A stretch of 7,906 nucleotides of DNA from Flavobacteriaceae bacterium (GCA_947377425.1 CANCFZ010000113.1:1-7906), one strand, 5' to 3'; positions 1 through 5,493 are shown, counted from the stretch's first letter. Made by a program: numbers and translations. Notes: generated by a model not told the origin, from the sequence alone.

Positions 1-162
1 TCTAGCAATAATTCCATCAAAAACATCGGATAACAATCCTAATATCATAAAGATTACCAGTTCAATTCTTATGGAATCTTGAAATCTGTAAGTCAAGATT
101 AACATTATTGGTCCGAGTACTAATCGGAATATTATTAAAAGTATTGGGATTTTTGTTTTCAT
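1..162 (-). CDS. CDP-alcohol phosphatidyltransferase family protein (N-terminal part, runs off the window)
   Basis: The first 54 codons are visible, starting at the ATG at 162-160; the rest lies outside the window. The translation begins MKTKIPILLIIFRLVLGPIM, has a second hydrophobic stretch, and ends in SDVFDGIIAR. That ending matches the start of the family's catalytic signature, D-x(3)-D-G-x(2)-A-R, whose remaining G-x3-D-x3-D part would lie just beyond the edge. Such enzymes are integral membrane proteins that transfer a phosphoalcohol from a CDP-alcohol (for example CDP-diacylglycerol) to a second alcohol in phospholipid synthesis; the two acidic residues of DVFD would bind metal. The start is only 5 bp after the stop of the upstream surface-repeat gene, so the two are probably cotranscribed. 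Whether it is a PgsA-like, PssA-like or other subfamily member cannot be decided from this fragment. Confidence 0.8.
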   Translation of the reverse strand, partial: MKTKIPILLIIFRLVLGPIMLILTYRFQDSIRIELVIFMILGLLSDVFDGIIAR

Positions 163-167
163 CAATT

Positions 168-854
168 TTAGTTTTTAAACTGCCAATTAATAAATGGTAG
201 TTTTCGTTTTCCATTCGTATTCCATATTCCAAATTGAAAACCTCTTAATTTTTTAGAATAATTAAACAGTCCAATTTGAACACCATTATGATGTCTTGAA
301 ACATTTGAAATAGCAATCTGTAAACCATTACCATAATTTGAAACATTTGCGATACCAGAAATACAAACACCATTAAATTTATTTGTTCCTATTACACTTC
401 CATTTATCGATAGTCCATTCATTTTATTAATGTGTGTAAGTACTGAAATATTTACTCCATTTACTTCAGCACCACTCATAAATCCACCTGAACTAATATT
501 TAAACCGTTAATCACAAGAATTGTTGGGTCGTTAGAGTCAGTAATCGAAGTTTTTTGTAATGTGTTATCATTTAATCCGACCACTAATCCTTCAAACGGA
601 ATATTGATTCCAAAAGTGATTAAAGCTAAAGAAATCGGACTTGCTTCTAAATTAAACCCGTTTATTTTTTGCTTTCTTAATCTAGGCCCATCATAGTGCC
701 CAACACCAATAACAAATCCATTTACTTTTCCAAGCTTCGGTGTCATTGGAGAAAAGCTAAAAAACCTCGTTCTCAATGAATCTTTTTTTATACTGTCTTG
801 CGTAAATCCATTTAAAGTAAACAGCATTAAAAGGAATAAAATTCTTGCTTTCAT
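168..854 (-). CDS. Secreted/surface repeat protein, LA_2272-like
   Basis: This 228-aa protein has an apparent signal peptide: basic MKAR, a hydrophobic core to about residue 17, and probable cleavage after FTQ near residue 19. The mature part is built from degenerate units of about 15 residues of the form N-G-hydrophobic-x-I with a following N, with NG pairs at residues 45, 65, 116, 132, 146, 161, 176 and 190. It closes with a G-x-W-N-x-N-G-K-R-K-L-P-F-I-N-W tail. This repeat and tail resemble the family named LA_2272 surface repeat proteins (recognised from memory, not searched). The regular spacing suggests a beta-rich fold. Location is inferred to be periplasm or outer membrane; the biochemical role is unknown. 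It is followed after 5 bp by the CDP-alcohol phosphatidyltransferase and is divergent from the HTH gene at 958. Confidence 0.75.
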   Translation of the reverse strand: MKARILFLLMLFTLNGFTQDSIKKDSLRTRFFSFSPMTPKLGKVNGFVIGVGHYDGPRLRKQKINGFNLEASPISLALITFGINIPFEGLVVGLNDNTLQKTSITDSNDPTILVINGLNISSGGFMSGAEVNGVNISVLTHINKMNGLSINGSVIGTNKFNGVCISGIANVSNYGNGLQIAISNVSRHHNGVQIGLFNYSKKLRGFQFGIWNTNGKRKLPFINWQFKN

Positions 855-879
855 AATTAATAGTTTTAAAATTATAAGA

Positions 880-887
880 CAAAATTA
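880..887 (-). promoter_or_regulatory. Candidate -7 box for the surface-repeat gene
   Basis: Read on the minus strand this is TAATTTTG, an exact match to the Bacteroidetes -7 consensus TAnnTTTG, about 25 bp upstream of the ATG at 854. No well-placed TTTG (-33) element is evident, so the call is tentative. The box overlaps one arm of the inverted repeat at 884-925. Confidence 0.4.
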
Positions 888-925
888 TTGTGATTATAGC
901 AATTAAATTTGCTGTAATCAATAAT
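884..925. repeat. Long imperfect inverted repeat in the divergent intergenic region (possible operator)
   Basis: The left arm, 884-902, and the right arm, 909-925, are complementary at 16 of 17 aligned positions with a 2-nt gap, around a 6-nt centre (TTAAAT). It lies between two divergent genes and overlaps the candidate -7 box of the minus-strand gene. It could bind a dimeric regulator or form a cruciform or hairpin. There is no T tract, so it is not a terminator. Confidence 0.6.
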
Positions 926-942
926 AAAATTCATTACATTTG
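908..942 (+). promoter_or_regulatory. Candidate promoter of the HTH gene
   Basis: TTTG at 908-911 and TACATTTG at 935-942 match the Bacteroidetes -33 (TTTG) and -7 (TAnnTTTG) elements. The 23-bp gap is somewhat longer than usual. The start point would fall near 947-950, leaving a leader of only about 10 nt before the ATG at 958. The -7 box overlaps the palindrome at 938-956. Confidence 0.5.
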
Positions 943-956
943 TGATTATCACAAAT
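938..956. promoter_or_regulatory. Perfect palindrome just before the HTH gene start (candidate operator)
   Basis: ATTTGTGA at 938-945, spacer TTA, and TCACAAAT at 949-956 form a perfect 8-bp inverted repeat. It covers the end of the -7 box and the predicted transcription start and ends one base before the start codon. The sequence TTGTGATTAT at 940-949 recurs at 888-897 in the larger inverted repeat. The placement suits an autoregulatory operator, which is an inference. Confidence 0.55.
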
Positions 957-957
957 A

Positions 958-1914
958 ATGAACAGTCAAGAACTACTTTTAAAAGAAATTAGAAAACAAC
1001 TCGCACCATCAACTTCATTGAATGATGAGATTGCAGTTGTATTGAGTATAAGTTATGATGCTGCACACCGACGTGTTTCGAGCAAAAGCAAATTTTCTAT
1101 TGACGAATCGATTGTTCTTTGCAATCATTTCAATATTTCTATGGATTCACTTTTCTCTAAAAATGATAAAATAATTATTGAAAAGACTATTGAGATTAGC
1201 TCGTTAAAAGACATGCTGAATTATTTTAAAAATTCGGCAGAACGAATAGAACAATTAGCAACAACTGAAAAAGCAATTTTGTATTATTCAGCCAAGGATA
1301 TTCCGCTTTTTTATTTTATGGATGGCACCATTATGTCAAAATTTAAAGCCTATGTTTGGTTAACTTTATTAAATCCAAAACAAGAAACTATAGCTTTTGA
1401 AAATTTTGTTATAGATGAATCGTTTATGGAACATACACAAAAGTTGAAAAAAATTCATGAAAAAGTAACCGTAAAAGAAGTTTGGAACGATACCACAATA
1501 AACAGTAGTTTACAACAAATTTTATATTTTTATGAAGCTGGCTTATTGAACTTTAAAAGCGCAACAGCTTTGTATCTCGATTTAAAAAGAATACTTAGTC
1601 TAATTAAAGAAAAATCCAACAAAAACAATTATTTCATCTACTACAACGAGCTTATATTACTAAACAACAACATGTTAATTGAATCCAACAAAAAATTAAC
1701 TATGTTCATTCCTTACACCTTATTGGGTTATTTCATTACAGATAATTTAGAAAGTTGCCAAAACGTACATCGCTTTTTTAATCAACAAATCATCAATTCC
1801 AAACCATTAAATCAATCGGGAATTAAAGACAGAAATTTATTTTTTAATAAAGCAATTCGCAAAATAGACTATTATTTAGAACTATTAAATAATCAAGTTG
1901 ATGTATTGCTTTGA
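958..1914 (+). CDS. Cro/CI-like helix-turn-helix protein of unknown function
   Basis: The protein has 318 residues. Residues about 20-66 (LNDEIAVVLSIS, then YDAAHRRV, then IDESIVLCNHFNISMDSLF) read as an XRE-type helix-turn-helix unit of the kind found in Bacteroidetes regulators. The remaining roughly 250 residues are rich in Lys, Asn, Leu, Phe and Tyr, look mostly helical, and match no ligand-binding or catalytic domain that I recognise. No signal peptide or membrane segment is evident. The ATG at 958 is the first in the frame and lies directly after a palindrome and a TAnnTTTG box. It is divergent from the surface-repeat gene, so it may regulate itself and that gene (inferred from context). 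The gene ends 83 bp before rpoD on the same strand, with no obvious terminator between them. Confidence 0.7.
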   Translation: MNSQELLLKEIRKQLAPSTSLNDEIAVVLSISYDAAHRRVSSKSKFSIDESIVLCNHFNISMDSLFSKNDKIIIEKTIEISSLKDMLNYFKNSAERIEQLATTEKAILYYSAKDIPLFYFMDGTIMSKFKAYVWLTLLNPKQETIAFENFVIDESFMEHTQKLKKIHEKVTVKEVWNDTTINSSLQQILYFYEAGLLNFKSATALYLDLKRILSLIKEKSNKNNYFIYYNELILLNNNMLIESNKKLTMFIPYTLLGYFITDNLESCQNVHRFFNQQIINSKPLNQSGIKDRNLFFNKAIRKIDYYLELLNNQVDVLL

Positions 1915-1930
1915 AAAATAAACATACTTT

Positions 1931-1961
1931 TTTGTAACTTTATTGCAACTCATTACGTATA
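1931..1961 (+). promoter_or_regulatory. Possible rpoD promoter
   Basis: TTTG at 1931-1934 followed after 19 bp by TACGTATA at 1954-1961 has the spacing expected for a Bacteroidetes promoter, but the -7 element departs from TAnnTTTG at two of the six fixed positions. The start codon at 1998 is preceded by a purine-rich AAAGGAAAAAAATAA, which could act as a weak ribosome binding site. Confidence 0.3.
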
Positions 1962-1997
1962 ATTACCTGAACACTTTAAAGTAAAGGAAAAAAATAA

Positions 1998-2861
1998 ATG
2001 AGACAGCTTAAAATCACCAAGCAGGTAACCAATCGTGAAACTGCTTCCTTAGACAAATACCTACAAGAAATAGGAAAAGTTGATTTGATTACTGCCGATG
2101 AAGAAGTAGAATTGGCTCAAAAGATTAAAGCTGGAGATCAAAAAGCTCTTGAGAAATTAACTAAAGCTAACTTACGTTTCGTAGTATCAGTTGCTAAACA
2201 ATACCAAAATCAAGGATTAACACTTCCCGATTTGATTAATGAAGGAAATTTAGGATTGATTAAAGCAGCTCAACGTTTTGATGAAACACGTGGTTTCAAA
2301 TTCATTTCGTATGCAGTTTGGTGGATACGTCAATCGATTCTTCAAGCCCTTGCAGAACAGTCACGTATTGTTCGTTTACCATTAAATAAAATTGGTTCTA
2401 TCAATAAAATCAACAAAATGTACGCTTTATTAGAGCAATCTAACGAAAGGCCGCCTTCTGCTGAGGAAATTGCCAAAGAACTTGATATGACTGTAAATGA
2501 CGTAAAAGAGTCCATGAAAAACTCTGGTCGTCACTTGTCAATGGATGCGCCTCTTGTTGAAGGTGAAGATTCTAACCTTTATGACGTTTTACGTTCGGGT
2601 GAATCTCCAAATCCTGATAGAGAATTAATTCACGAATCATTACGTACAGAAATTGAGCGTTCGTTAGAAACCTTAACTCCAAGAGAAGCAGACGTAGTTC
2701 GTTTATACTTTGGATTAGGCGATCAACATCCAATGACTTTAGAAGAAATTGGAGAAACTTTCGACTTAACTCGTGAGCGTGTTCGTCAAATTAAGGAAAA
2801 AGCAATCCGTAGATTAAAACATACATCAAGAAGTAAAATCTTGAAAACTTATTTAGGATAA
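1998..2861 (+). CDS. rpoD: Primary RNA polymerase sigma factor (RpoD/SigA)
   Basis: This 287-aa sigma-70 protein directs core RNA polymerase to housekeeping promoters. Region 1.2 spans about residues 17-48 (LDKYLQEIG and following). Region 2 spans about 53-125, with the core-binding motif LPDLINEGNLGLIKA, the -10-melting segment RFDETRGFKFISYAVWWIRQ and the run into IVRLPLNK. Region 3 covers about 130-215 and includes PPSAEEIAKEL. Region 4 covers about 222-275 and ends in the DNA-binding helix LTRERVRQIKEKAIRRL. Region 1.1 and the long non-conserved insert of proteobacterial sigma-70 are absent, as is normal for Bacteroidetes primary sigma factors, which recognise TTTG and TAnnTTTG elements; several such boxes occur in this window. 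Three terminator-like hairpins follow the gene, so it is probably not cotranscribed with rpe. Confidence 0.97.
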   Translation: MRQLKITKQVTNRETASLDKYLQEIGKVDLITADEEVELAQKIKAGDQKALEKLTKANLRFVVSVAKQYQNQGLTLPDLINEGNLGLIKAAQRFDETRGFKFISYAVWWIRQSILQALAEQSRIVRLPLNKIGSINKINKMYALLEQSNERPPSAEEIAKELDMTVNDVKESMKNSGRHLSMDAPLVEGEDSNLYDVLRSGESPNPDRELIHESLRTEIERSLETLTPREADVVRLYFGLGDQHPMTLEEIGETFDLTRERVRQIKEKAIRRLKHTSRSKILKTYLG

Positions 2862-2881
2862 CACTTCGACAAGCTCAGTGT
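2861..2881. repeat. REP-like palindromic element after rpoD
   Basis: ACACT at 2861-2865 and AGTGT at 2877-2881 flank the core TCGACAAGCTC. The core TTCGACAAGCTCAG is one I recall as a frequent intergenic repeat in many bacteria, including flavobacteria. The element begins on the last base of the rpoD stop codon. Copy number in this genome cannot be seen from one window. Confidence 0.5.
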
Positions 2882-2898
2882 AACACTATAAACGCAAC

Positions 2899-2924
2899 AA
2901 CAGTTTAAAAACTGTTCGTTTTTT
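2899..2924 (+). terminator. Candidate terminator 1 downstream of rpoD
   Basis: AACAGTTT (2899-2906) and AAACTGTT (2909-2916) are perfectly complementary and are followed by CG and a run of six T. The stem is AT-rich and the 2-nt spacer forces the inner pairs open, so this is the weakest of the three hairpins. Confidence 0.5.
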
Positions 2925-2936
2925 GATTGATGATTG

Positions 2937-2967
2937 AAACTCCGGCTGATTACCGGAGTTTTTTTTT
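2937..2967 (+). terminator. Rho-independent terminator 2 downstream of rpoD
   Basis: AAACTCCGG (2937-2945) pairs with CCGGAGTTT (2953-2961) around a 7-nt loop, and nine T follow from 2959. The strong GC half-stem and long T tract make this the main rpoD terminator. Confidence 0.88.
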
Positions 2968-2977
2968 GCATGGCAAA

Positions 2978-3027
2978 CAAAACTCCAGTCAGTTAATTTC
3001 ACTCGGGTTTCCGGAGTTTTGTTTTTT
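2978..3027 (+). terminator. Terminator-like hairpin 3 downstream of rpoD
   Basis: CAAAACTCC (2978-2986) pairs with GGAGTTTTG (3013-3021) across a 26-nt loop, followed by six T at 3022-3027. A smaller alternative stem pairs ACTC-x-GG (3001-3007) with CC-x-GAGT (3011-3017). The right arm CCGGAGTTTT is the same sequence as in terminator 2, so either could also pair with the other's left arm. Confidence 0.65.
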
Positions 3028-3053
3028 ATATATTTCAAAATTCTTTATTCCTA

Positions 3054-3067
3054 GTTGAATATTCAAC
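3054..3067. promoter_or_regulatory. Perfect 14-bp palindrome upstream of the rpe promoter
   Basis: GTTGAATATTCAAC is a perfect palindrome ending just before the expected -33 position of the TATCTTTG box at 3091. Its first ten bases recur at 3114-3123, downstream of the predicted transcription start. It may be an operator; the binding protein is unknown. Confidence 0.45.
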
Positions 3068-3090
3068 ATTCAAAATATTTTTAATTATAG

Positions 3091-3098
3091 TATCTTTG
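3091..3098 (+). promoter_or_regulatory. Candidate -7 box of the rpe-dus operon
   Basis: TATCTTTG matches TAnnTTTG exactly. The -33 position (about 3068-3071) reads ATTC rather than TTTG. The start of transcription would be near 3103-3106, giving a leader of about 65 nt before the ATG at 3170. Confidence 0.55.
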
Positions 3099-3169
3099 CA
3101 ATACAACAAAAAGGTTGAATATTGATTAACGAATTTTCAATTTTGAACCAAAACTACACAAACCACACA

Positions 3170-3832
3170 ATGAAAAACATACTAATTGCACCATCAGTTT
3201 TAGCTGCTGACTTTGCCAATCTACAACGCGACATCGAAATGATTAACAATTCTGAAGCCGATTGGTTTCATATTGATATAATGGATGGTGTTTTTGTTCC
3301 GAATATTTCTTTTGGAATGCCAGTTTTGGAAGCTATTTCTAAACATGCTAAAAAAACTATTGATGTTCATTTAATGATTATTGATCCAGATAGATACATC
3401 AAAACTTTCGCTGATTTAGGCTCAAATATACTTACTGTTCACTATGAAGTGTGTAACCATTTACACAGAACTTTACAAGCAATTAAATCCGAAGGAATGA
3501 AAGCTGGTGTTGCTATAAATCCCCATACTAATGTTAGTTTGTTAGAAGACGTGATTAAAGATATTGATATGGTTTGTATCATGAGTGTCAATCCTGGATT
3601 TGGCGGACAATCATTTATTGAAAATACGTATAAAAAAGTAAGACAATTAAAAGAAATCATCACTAGAAACAATGCCTCAACTATTATCGAAATTGATGGT
3701 GGTGTTACAAGTAAAAATGCAGTTCAATTAGTTGAAGCTGGCGCCGATGTTTTGGTTGCTGGAAATTTTGTTTTCAAAGCCGAAAATCCTACAGAGACAA
3801 TTGCCAACTTGAAGAAATTAACCGCCATTTAA
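3170..3832 (+). CDS. rpe: Ribulose-phosphate 3-epimerase
   Basis: The 220-aa TIM-barrel enzyme interconverts D-ribulose 5-phosphate and D-xylulose 5-phosphate in the cytosolic pentose phosphate pathway. It starts MKNILIAPSVLAADFANL, with Ser9 in the substrate site. FHIDIMDG supplies metal ligand His34 and catalytic Asp36, VHLM supplies His67, and IEIDGGV supplies the second catalytic Asp176. PGFGGQ (142-147) is the mobile loop, and VAGNFVF near 196-202 lies at the phosphate-binding end. The frame opens further upstream to a TTG at 3122, but the extra 16 residues are not family-like, and the ATG at 3170 places the conserved IAPSVLAADF at the usual N-terminal position with a normal length. The dus gene follows after 22 bp, so the two are probably cotranscribed. 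Confidence 0.95.
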   Translation: MKNILIAPSVLAADFANLQRDIEMINNSEADWFHIDIMDGVFVPNISFGMPVLEAISKHAKKTIDVHLMIIDPDRYIKTFADLGSNILTVHYEVCNHLHRTLQAIKSEGMKAGVAINPHTNVSLLEDVIKDIDMVCIMSVNPGFGGQSFIENTYKKVRQLKEIITRNNASTIIEIDGGVTSKNAVQLVEAGADVLVAGNFVFKAENPTETIANLKKLTAI

Positions 3833-3854
3833 TGAATGTACAACATCAAACTTT

Positions 3855-4799
3855 ATGAGCTTTACCTTACTCTCTTCTCCATTACAAGGATTTACAGACT
3901 TTAGATTTAGAAATGCTCAAAACAAGTATTTTGGCGGAATTGACACTTTCTATTCGCCATACATTCGCTTGAACGGAAAACTTGTAATTAAATCATCTTA
4001 TGAACGTGATTTACTTCCTGAAAATAACAGCACAATTGAAGTAATTCCACAAATTATAACGAATGATGCCGATGAGTTTTTATTTGTCGCTAAGTATGTT
4101 CAAGAATTGGGTTACAAGGAATTAAATTGGAATTTAGGCTGTCCTTATCCAATGGTTACCAAATGTGGAATGGGTTCGGGTTTGATAAAAGAATCCGAAA
4201 AAATAAATGCAATATTAGACAAAGTTCACTCTGAATCGGATATAATTGTTTCTATGAAAATGCGATTAGGATATGATACAACTGATGAAATTCTTGATGT
4301 TTTGCCTATTCTTGATAAATATCCAATTAAAAATATTGCCATTCATGCTCGCATAGGAAAACAACTTTACAAAGGTGGCGTACACTTGGAAGCATTTCAA
4401 AAATGTATTGACAACACCAAACACAAATTGTATTATAATGGTGACATTACATCGGTAGCAAAATTTAGAGAAATGCAAGAACTATTTCCTTCAATTGACC
4501 ATTGGATGATTGGCAGAGGATTGATTTCTGATCCTTTTTTGCCGAGTATGATAAAGAATGACATGTTAGAATATCCAAAAAACAAAATGGAGTTGTTTAG
4601 TGATTTTCATGAGACACTTTATCAAGGTTATAGTGAATCTTTATCTGGTGCGACTCATATTTTATTGAAAATGCATCATTTATGGGAATATTTTTCAACC
4701 ACTTTTTCAAATCCGCATAAAGTTGAAAAAAATATTCGAAAAGCAAAAAGCATTCGAAATTATGAAGAGACTGTTAAAGAAGTTTTTAAAAATGGATAG
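3855..4799 (+). CDS. tRNA-dihydrouridine synthase (DusC-like)
   Basis: This 314-aa flavoenzyme of COG0042 reduces specific uridines in tRNA to dihydrouridine using FMN and NADPH. The TIM barrel opens with LLSSPLQGFTDFRFR (canonical APM-x-G-x-T-D). The NLGCPYPMVTKCGMGSGL segment holds the catalytic Cys96 in an N-x-G-C-P context. FMN and tRNA contact residues are seen in MKMRLG (Lys135, Arg137), IHAR (His164, Arg166), YYNGDI (Asn195) and MIGRGLISDPFL (218-229). A helical C-terminal part follows from about residue 240. The length fits DusC (about 315 aa) better than the longer DusB type, so the subclass is tentative; the modified tRNA position cannot be read from sequence. It follows rpe by 22 bp and ends 20 bp before the bidirectional terminator at 4820. 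Confidence 0.9.
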   Translation: MSFTLLSSPLQGFTDFRFRNAQNKYFGGIDTFYSPYIRLNGKLVIKSSYERDLLPENNSTIEVIPQIITNDADEFLFVAKYVQELGYKELNWNLGCPYPMVTKCGMGSGLIKESEKINAILDKVHSESDIIVSMKMRLGYDTTDEILDVLPILDKYPIKNIAIHARIGKQLYKGGVHLEAFQKCIDNTKHKLYYNGDITSVAKFREMQELFPSIDHWMIGRGLISDPFLPSMIKNDMLEYPKNKMELFSDFHETLYQGYSESLSGATHILLKMHHLWEYFSTTFSNPHKVEKNIRKAKSIRNYEETVKEVFKNG

Positions 4800-4819
4800 T
4801 TTTAAGAATCTATAATTAT

Positions 4820-4859
4820 AAAAAAAGGACAAACTCAATAAGTGATTTGTCCTTTTTTT
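4820..4859. terminator. Bidirectional rho-independent terminator between dus and tRNA-Arg
   Basis: AAAAAAAGGACAAA (4820-4833) is perfectly complementary to TTTGTCCTTTTTTT (4846-4859) across a 12-nt loop. The A and T tracts give a U-run on both strands, so it can end the rpe-dus transcript from the left and the tRNA transcript from the right. It starts one base after the tRNA discriminator base. Confidence 0.9.
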
Positions 4860-4860
4860 G

Positions 4861-4934
4861 TGACCTCGGCAGGGTTCGAACCTGCAACCATCAGAGCCGA
4901 AATCTGATATTCTATCCAGTTGAACTACGAAGCC
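4861..4934 (-). tRNA. tRNA-Arg (anticodon TCG)
   Basis: The minus strand folds into a full 74-nt cloverleaf: acceptor GGCTTCG pairing with CGAGGTC (two G-U wobbles), a D arm with GTTC/GAAT, anticodon stem TCAGA/TCTGA with loop TTTCGGC, a 5-nt variable region, and T arm GCAGG-TTCGAAC-CCTGC. The anticodon TCG is at 4900-4898 and decodes CGA and probably other CGN arginine codons. The discriminator base is A, and CCA is not encoded, so it must be added after transcription. The gene lies downstream of yqeY on the same strand and is followed at once by a terminator. No clear promoter is visible between yqeY and the tRNA. Confidence 0.95.
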
Positions 4935-4940
4935 TTTTTG

Positions 4941-5009
4941 AAGTACGAATTACGAAGTGTGAAATGCGAAGTTTTTCTCCTCGTAAATCCGACTTCGTAC
5001 CTCGTACTT
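4941..5009. repeat. Heptad-repeat inverted repeat between yqeY and the tRNA
   Basis: The left arm 4941-4971 and right arm 4979-5009 are 31 nt each and complementary at 23 of 31 positions around a 7-nt loop. Each arm is itself a run of 7-nt units related to GAAGTAC (GAAGTAC, GAATTAC, GAAGTGT, GAAATGC on the plus strand from 4940). It begins 2 bp after the yqeY stop and ends 6 bp before the tRNA. There is no T tract, so it is a degenerate repeat hairpin rather than a classical terminator. Confidence 0.65.
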
Positions 5010-5011
5010 TA

Positions 5012-5461
5012 TTAAACTAATAATTTCTTAACGATAGCTGAAATGGTTTTCCCTTCTGCTTGTCCTCCAATTTGAGCTGAGGCTAATCCCATTACTTTTC
5101 CCATTGAAGCTATTCCTGATGCTCCAGTTTCTGCGATAATTTTGGCAACAATTGCTTCTACTTCATCTTCTGAAAGTTGAGCTGGAAGGAATTTTTCGAT
5201 TACTGCGATTTGAGCTAATTCTGGTTCAGCTAAGTCTGGACGGTTTTGAGTTGTGTAAATTTCAGCGCTGTCTTTACGCATTTTTACCAACTTTTGAAGA
5301 ATTTTGATTTCGTCTACTTCAGTGATTTCTTCTTTGGATCCTGTTGCTGTTTGCGCTAATAAAATTTCTGATTTTATAGCTCTTAATGCTTCTAATGCTA
5401 CTGTGTCTTTGGCGCGCATAGCATCTTTCATTACGTCCATTATTTTTGTTTGTAAGCTCAT
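5012..5461 (-). CDS. GatB/YqeY domain-containing protein
   Basis: This 149-aa cytosolic protein has the standard size and order of YqeY. The N-terminal helical part (about 1-75) contains MKDAMRAKDTVALEALRAIKSEI and the VKMRKDSAEIY helix. A linker ending in EKFLPAQLSEDEVEAIV leads to the C-terminal three-helix part with MGKVMGLASAQIGGQAEGKTISAIVKKLL. The C-terminal unit is homologous to the tail domain of the GatB subunit of tRNA amidotransferase, which contacts tRNA. A role in tRNA-linked metabolism is often proposed, but the function of stand-alone YqeY is not settled. The tRNA-Arg gene lies 77 bp downstream on the same strand. Upstream is a 14-bp tandem repeat and no recognisable TAnnTTTG box. 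Confidence 0.92.
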   Translation of the reverse strand: MSLQTKIMDVMKDAMRAKDTVALEALRAIKSEILLAQTATGSKEEITEVDEIKILQKLVKMRKDSAEIYTTQNRPDLAEPELAQIAVIEKFLPAQLSEDEVEAIVAKIIAETGASGIASMGKVMGLASAQIGGQAEGKTISAIVKKLLV

Positions 5462-5465
5462 TTTA

Positions 5466-5493
5466 TATTAGATTTTTGATATTAGATTTCTGA
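5466..5493. repeat. 14-bp tandem duplication upstream of yqeY
   Basis: TATTAGATTTTTGA (5466-5479) is followed directly by TATTAGATTTCTGA (5480-5493), with one mismatch. The repeat starts 5 bp upstream of the yqeY start codon, so it would lie in the 5' leader. Related ATATTAGATTT-type sequence occurs on the minus strand between ftsA and ftsZ (about 7720-7745). Confidence 0.7.

Noticed and set aside
430..696. Plus-strand 88-aa open frame
   Set aside because: It lies wholly opposite the surface-repeat gene, has no RBS or family-like sequence, and the opposite strand has a clear signal peptide and repeats.
3442..3672. Minus-strand 76-aa open frame
   Set aside because: Antisense to the conserved core of rpe, with no recognisable features.
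4266..4478. Minus-strand 70-aa open frame
   Set aside because: Antisense to the dus gene, a by-product of AT-rich codon use.
4941..5009. Terminator for yqeY, or a CRISPR-like array
   Set aside because: No T tract follows the hairpin on either strand, and the 7-nt units have no spacers, so neither call holds.
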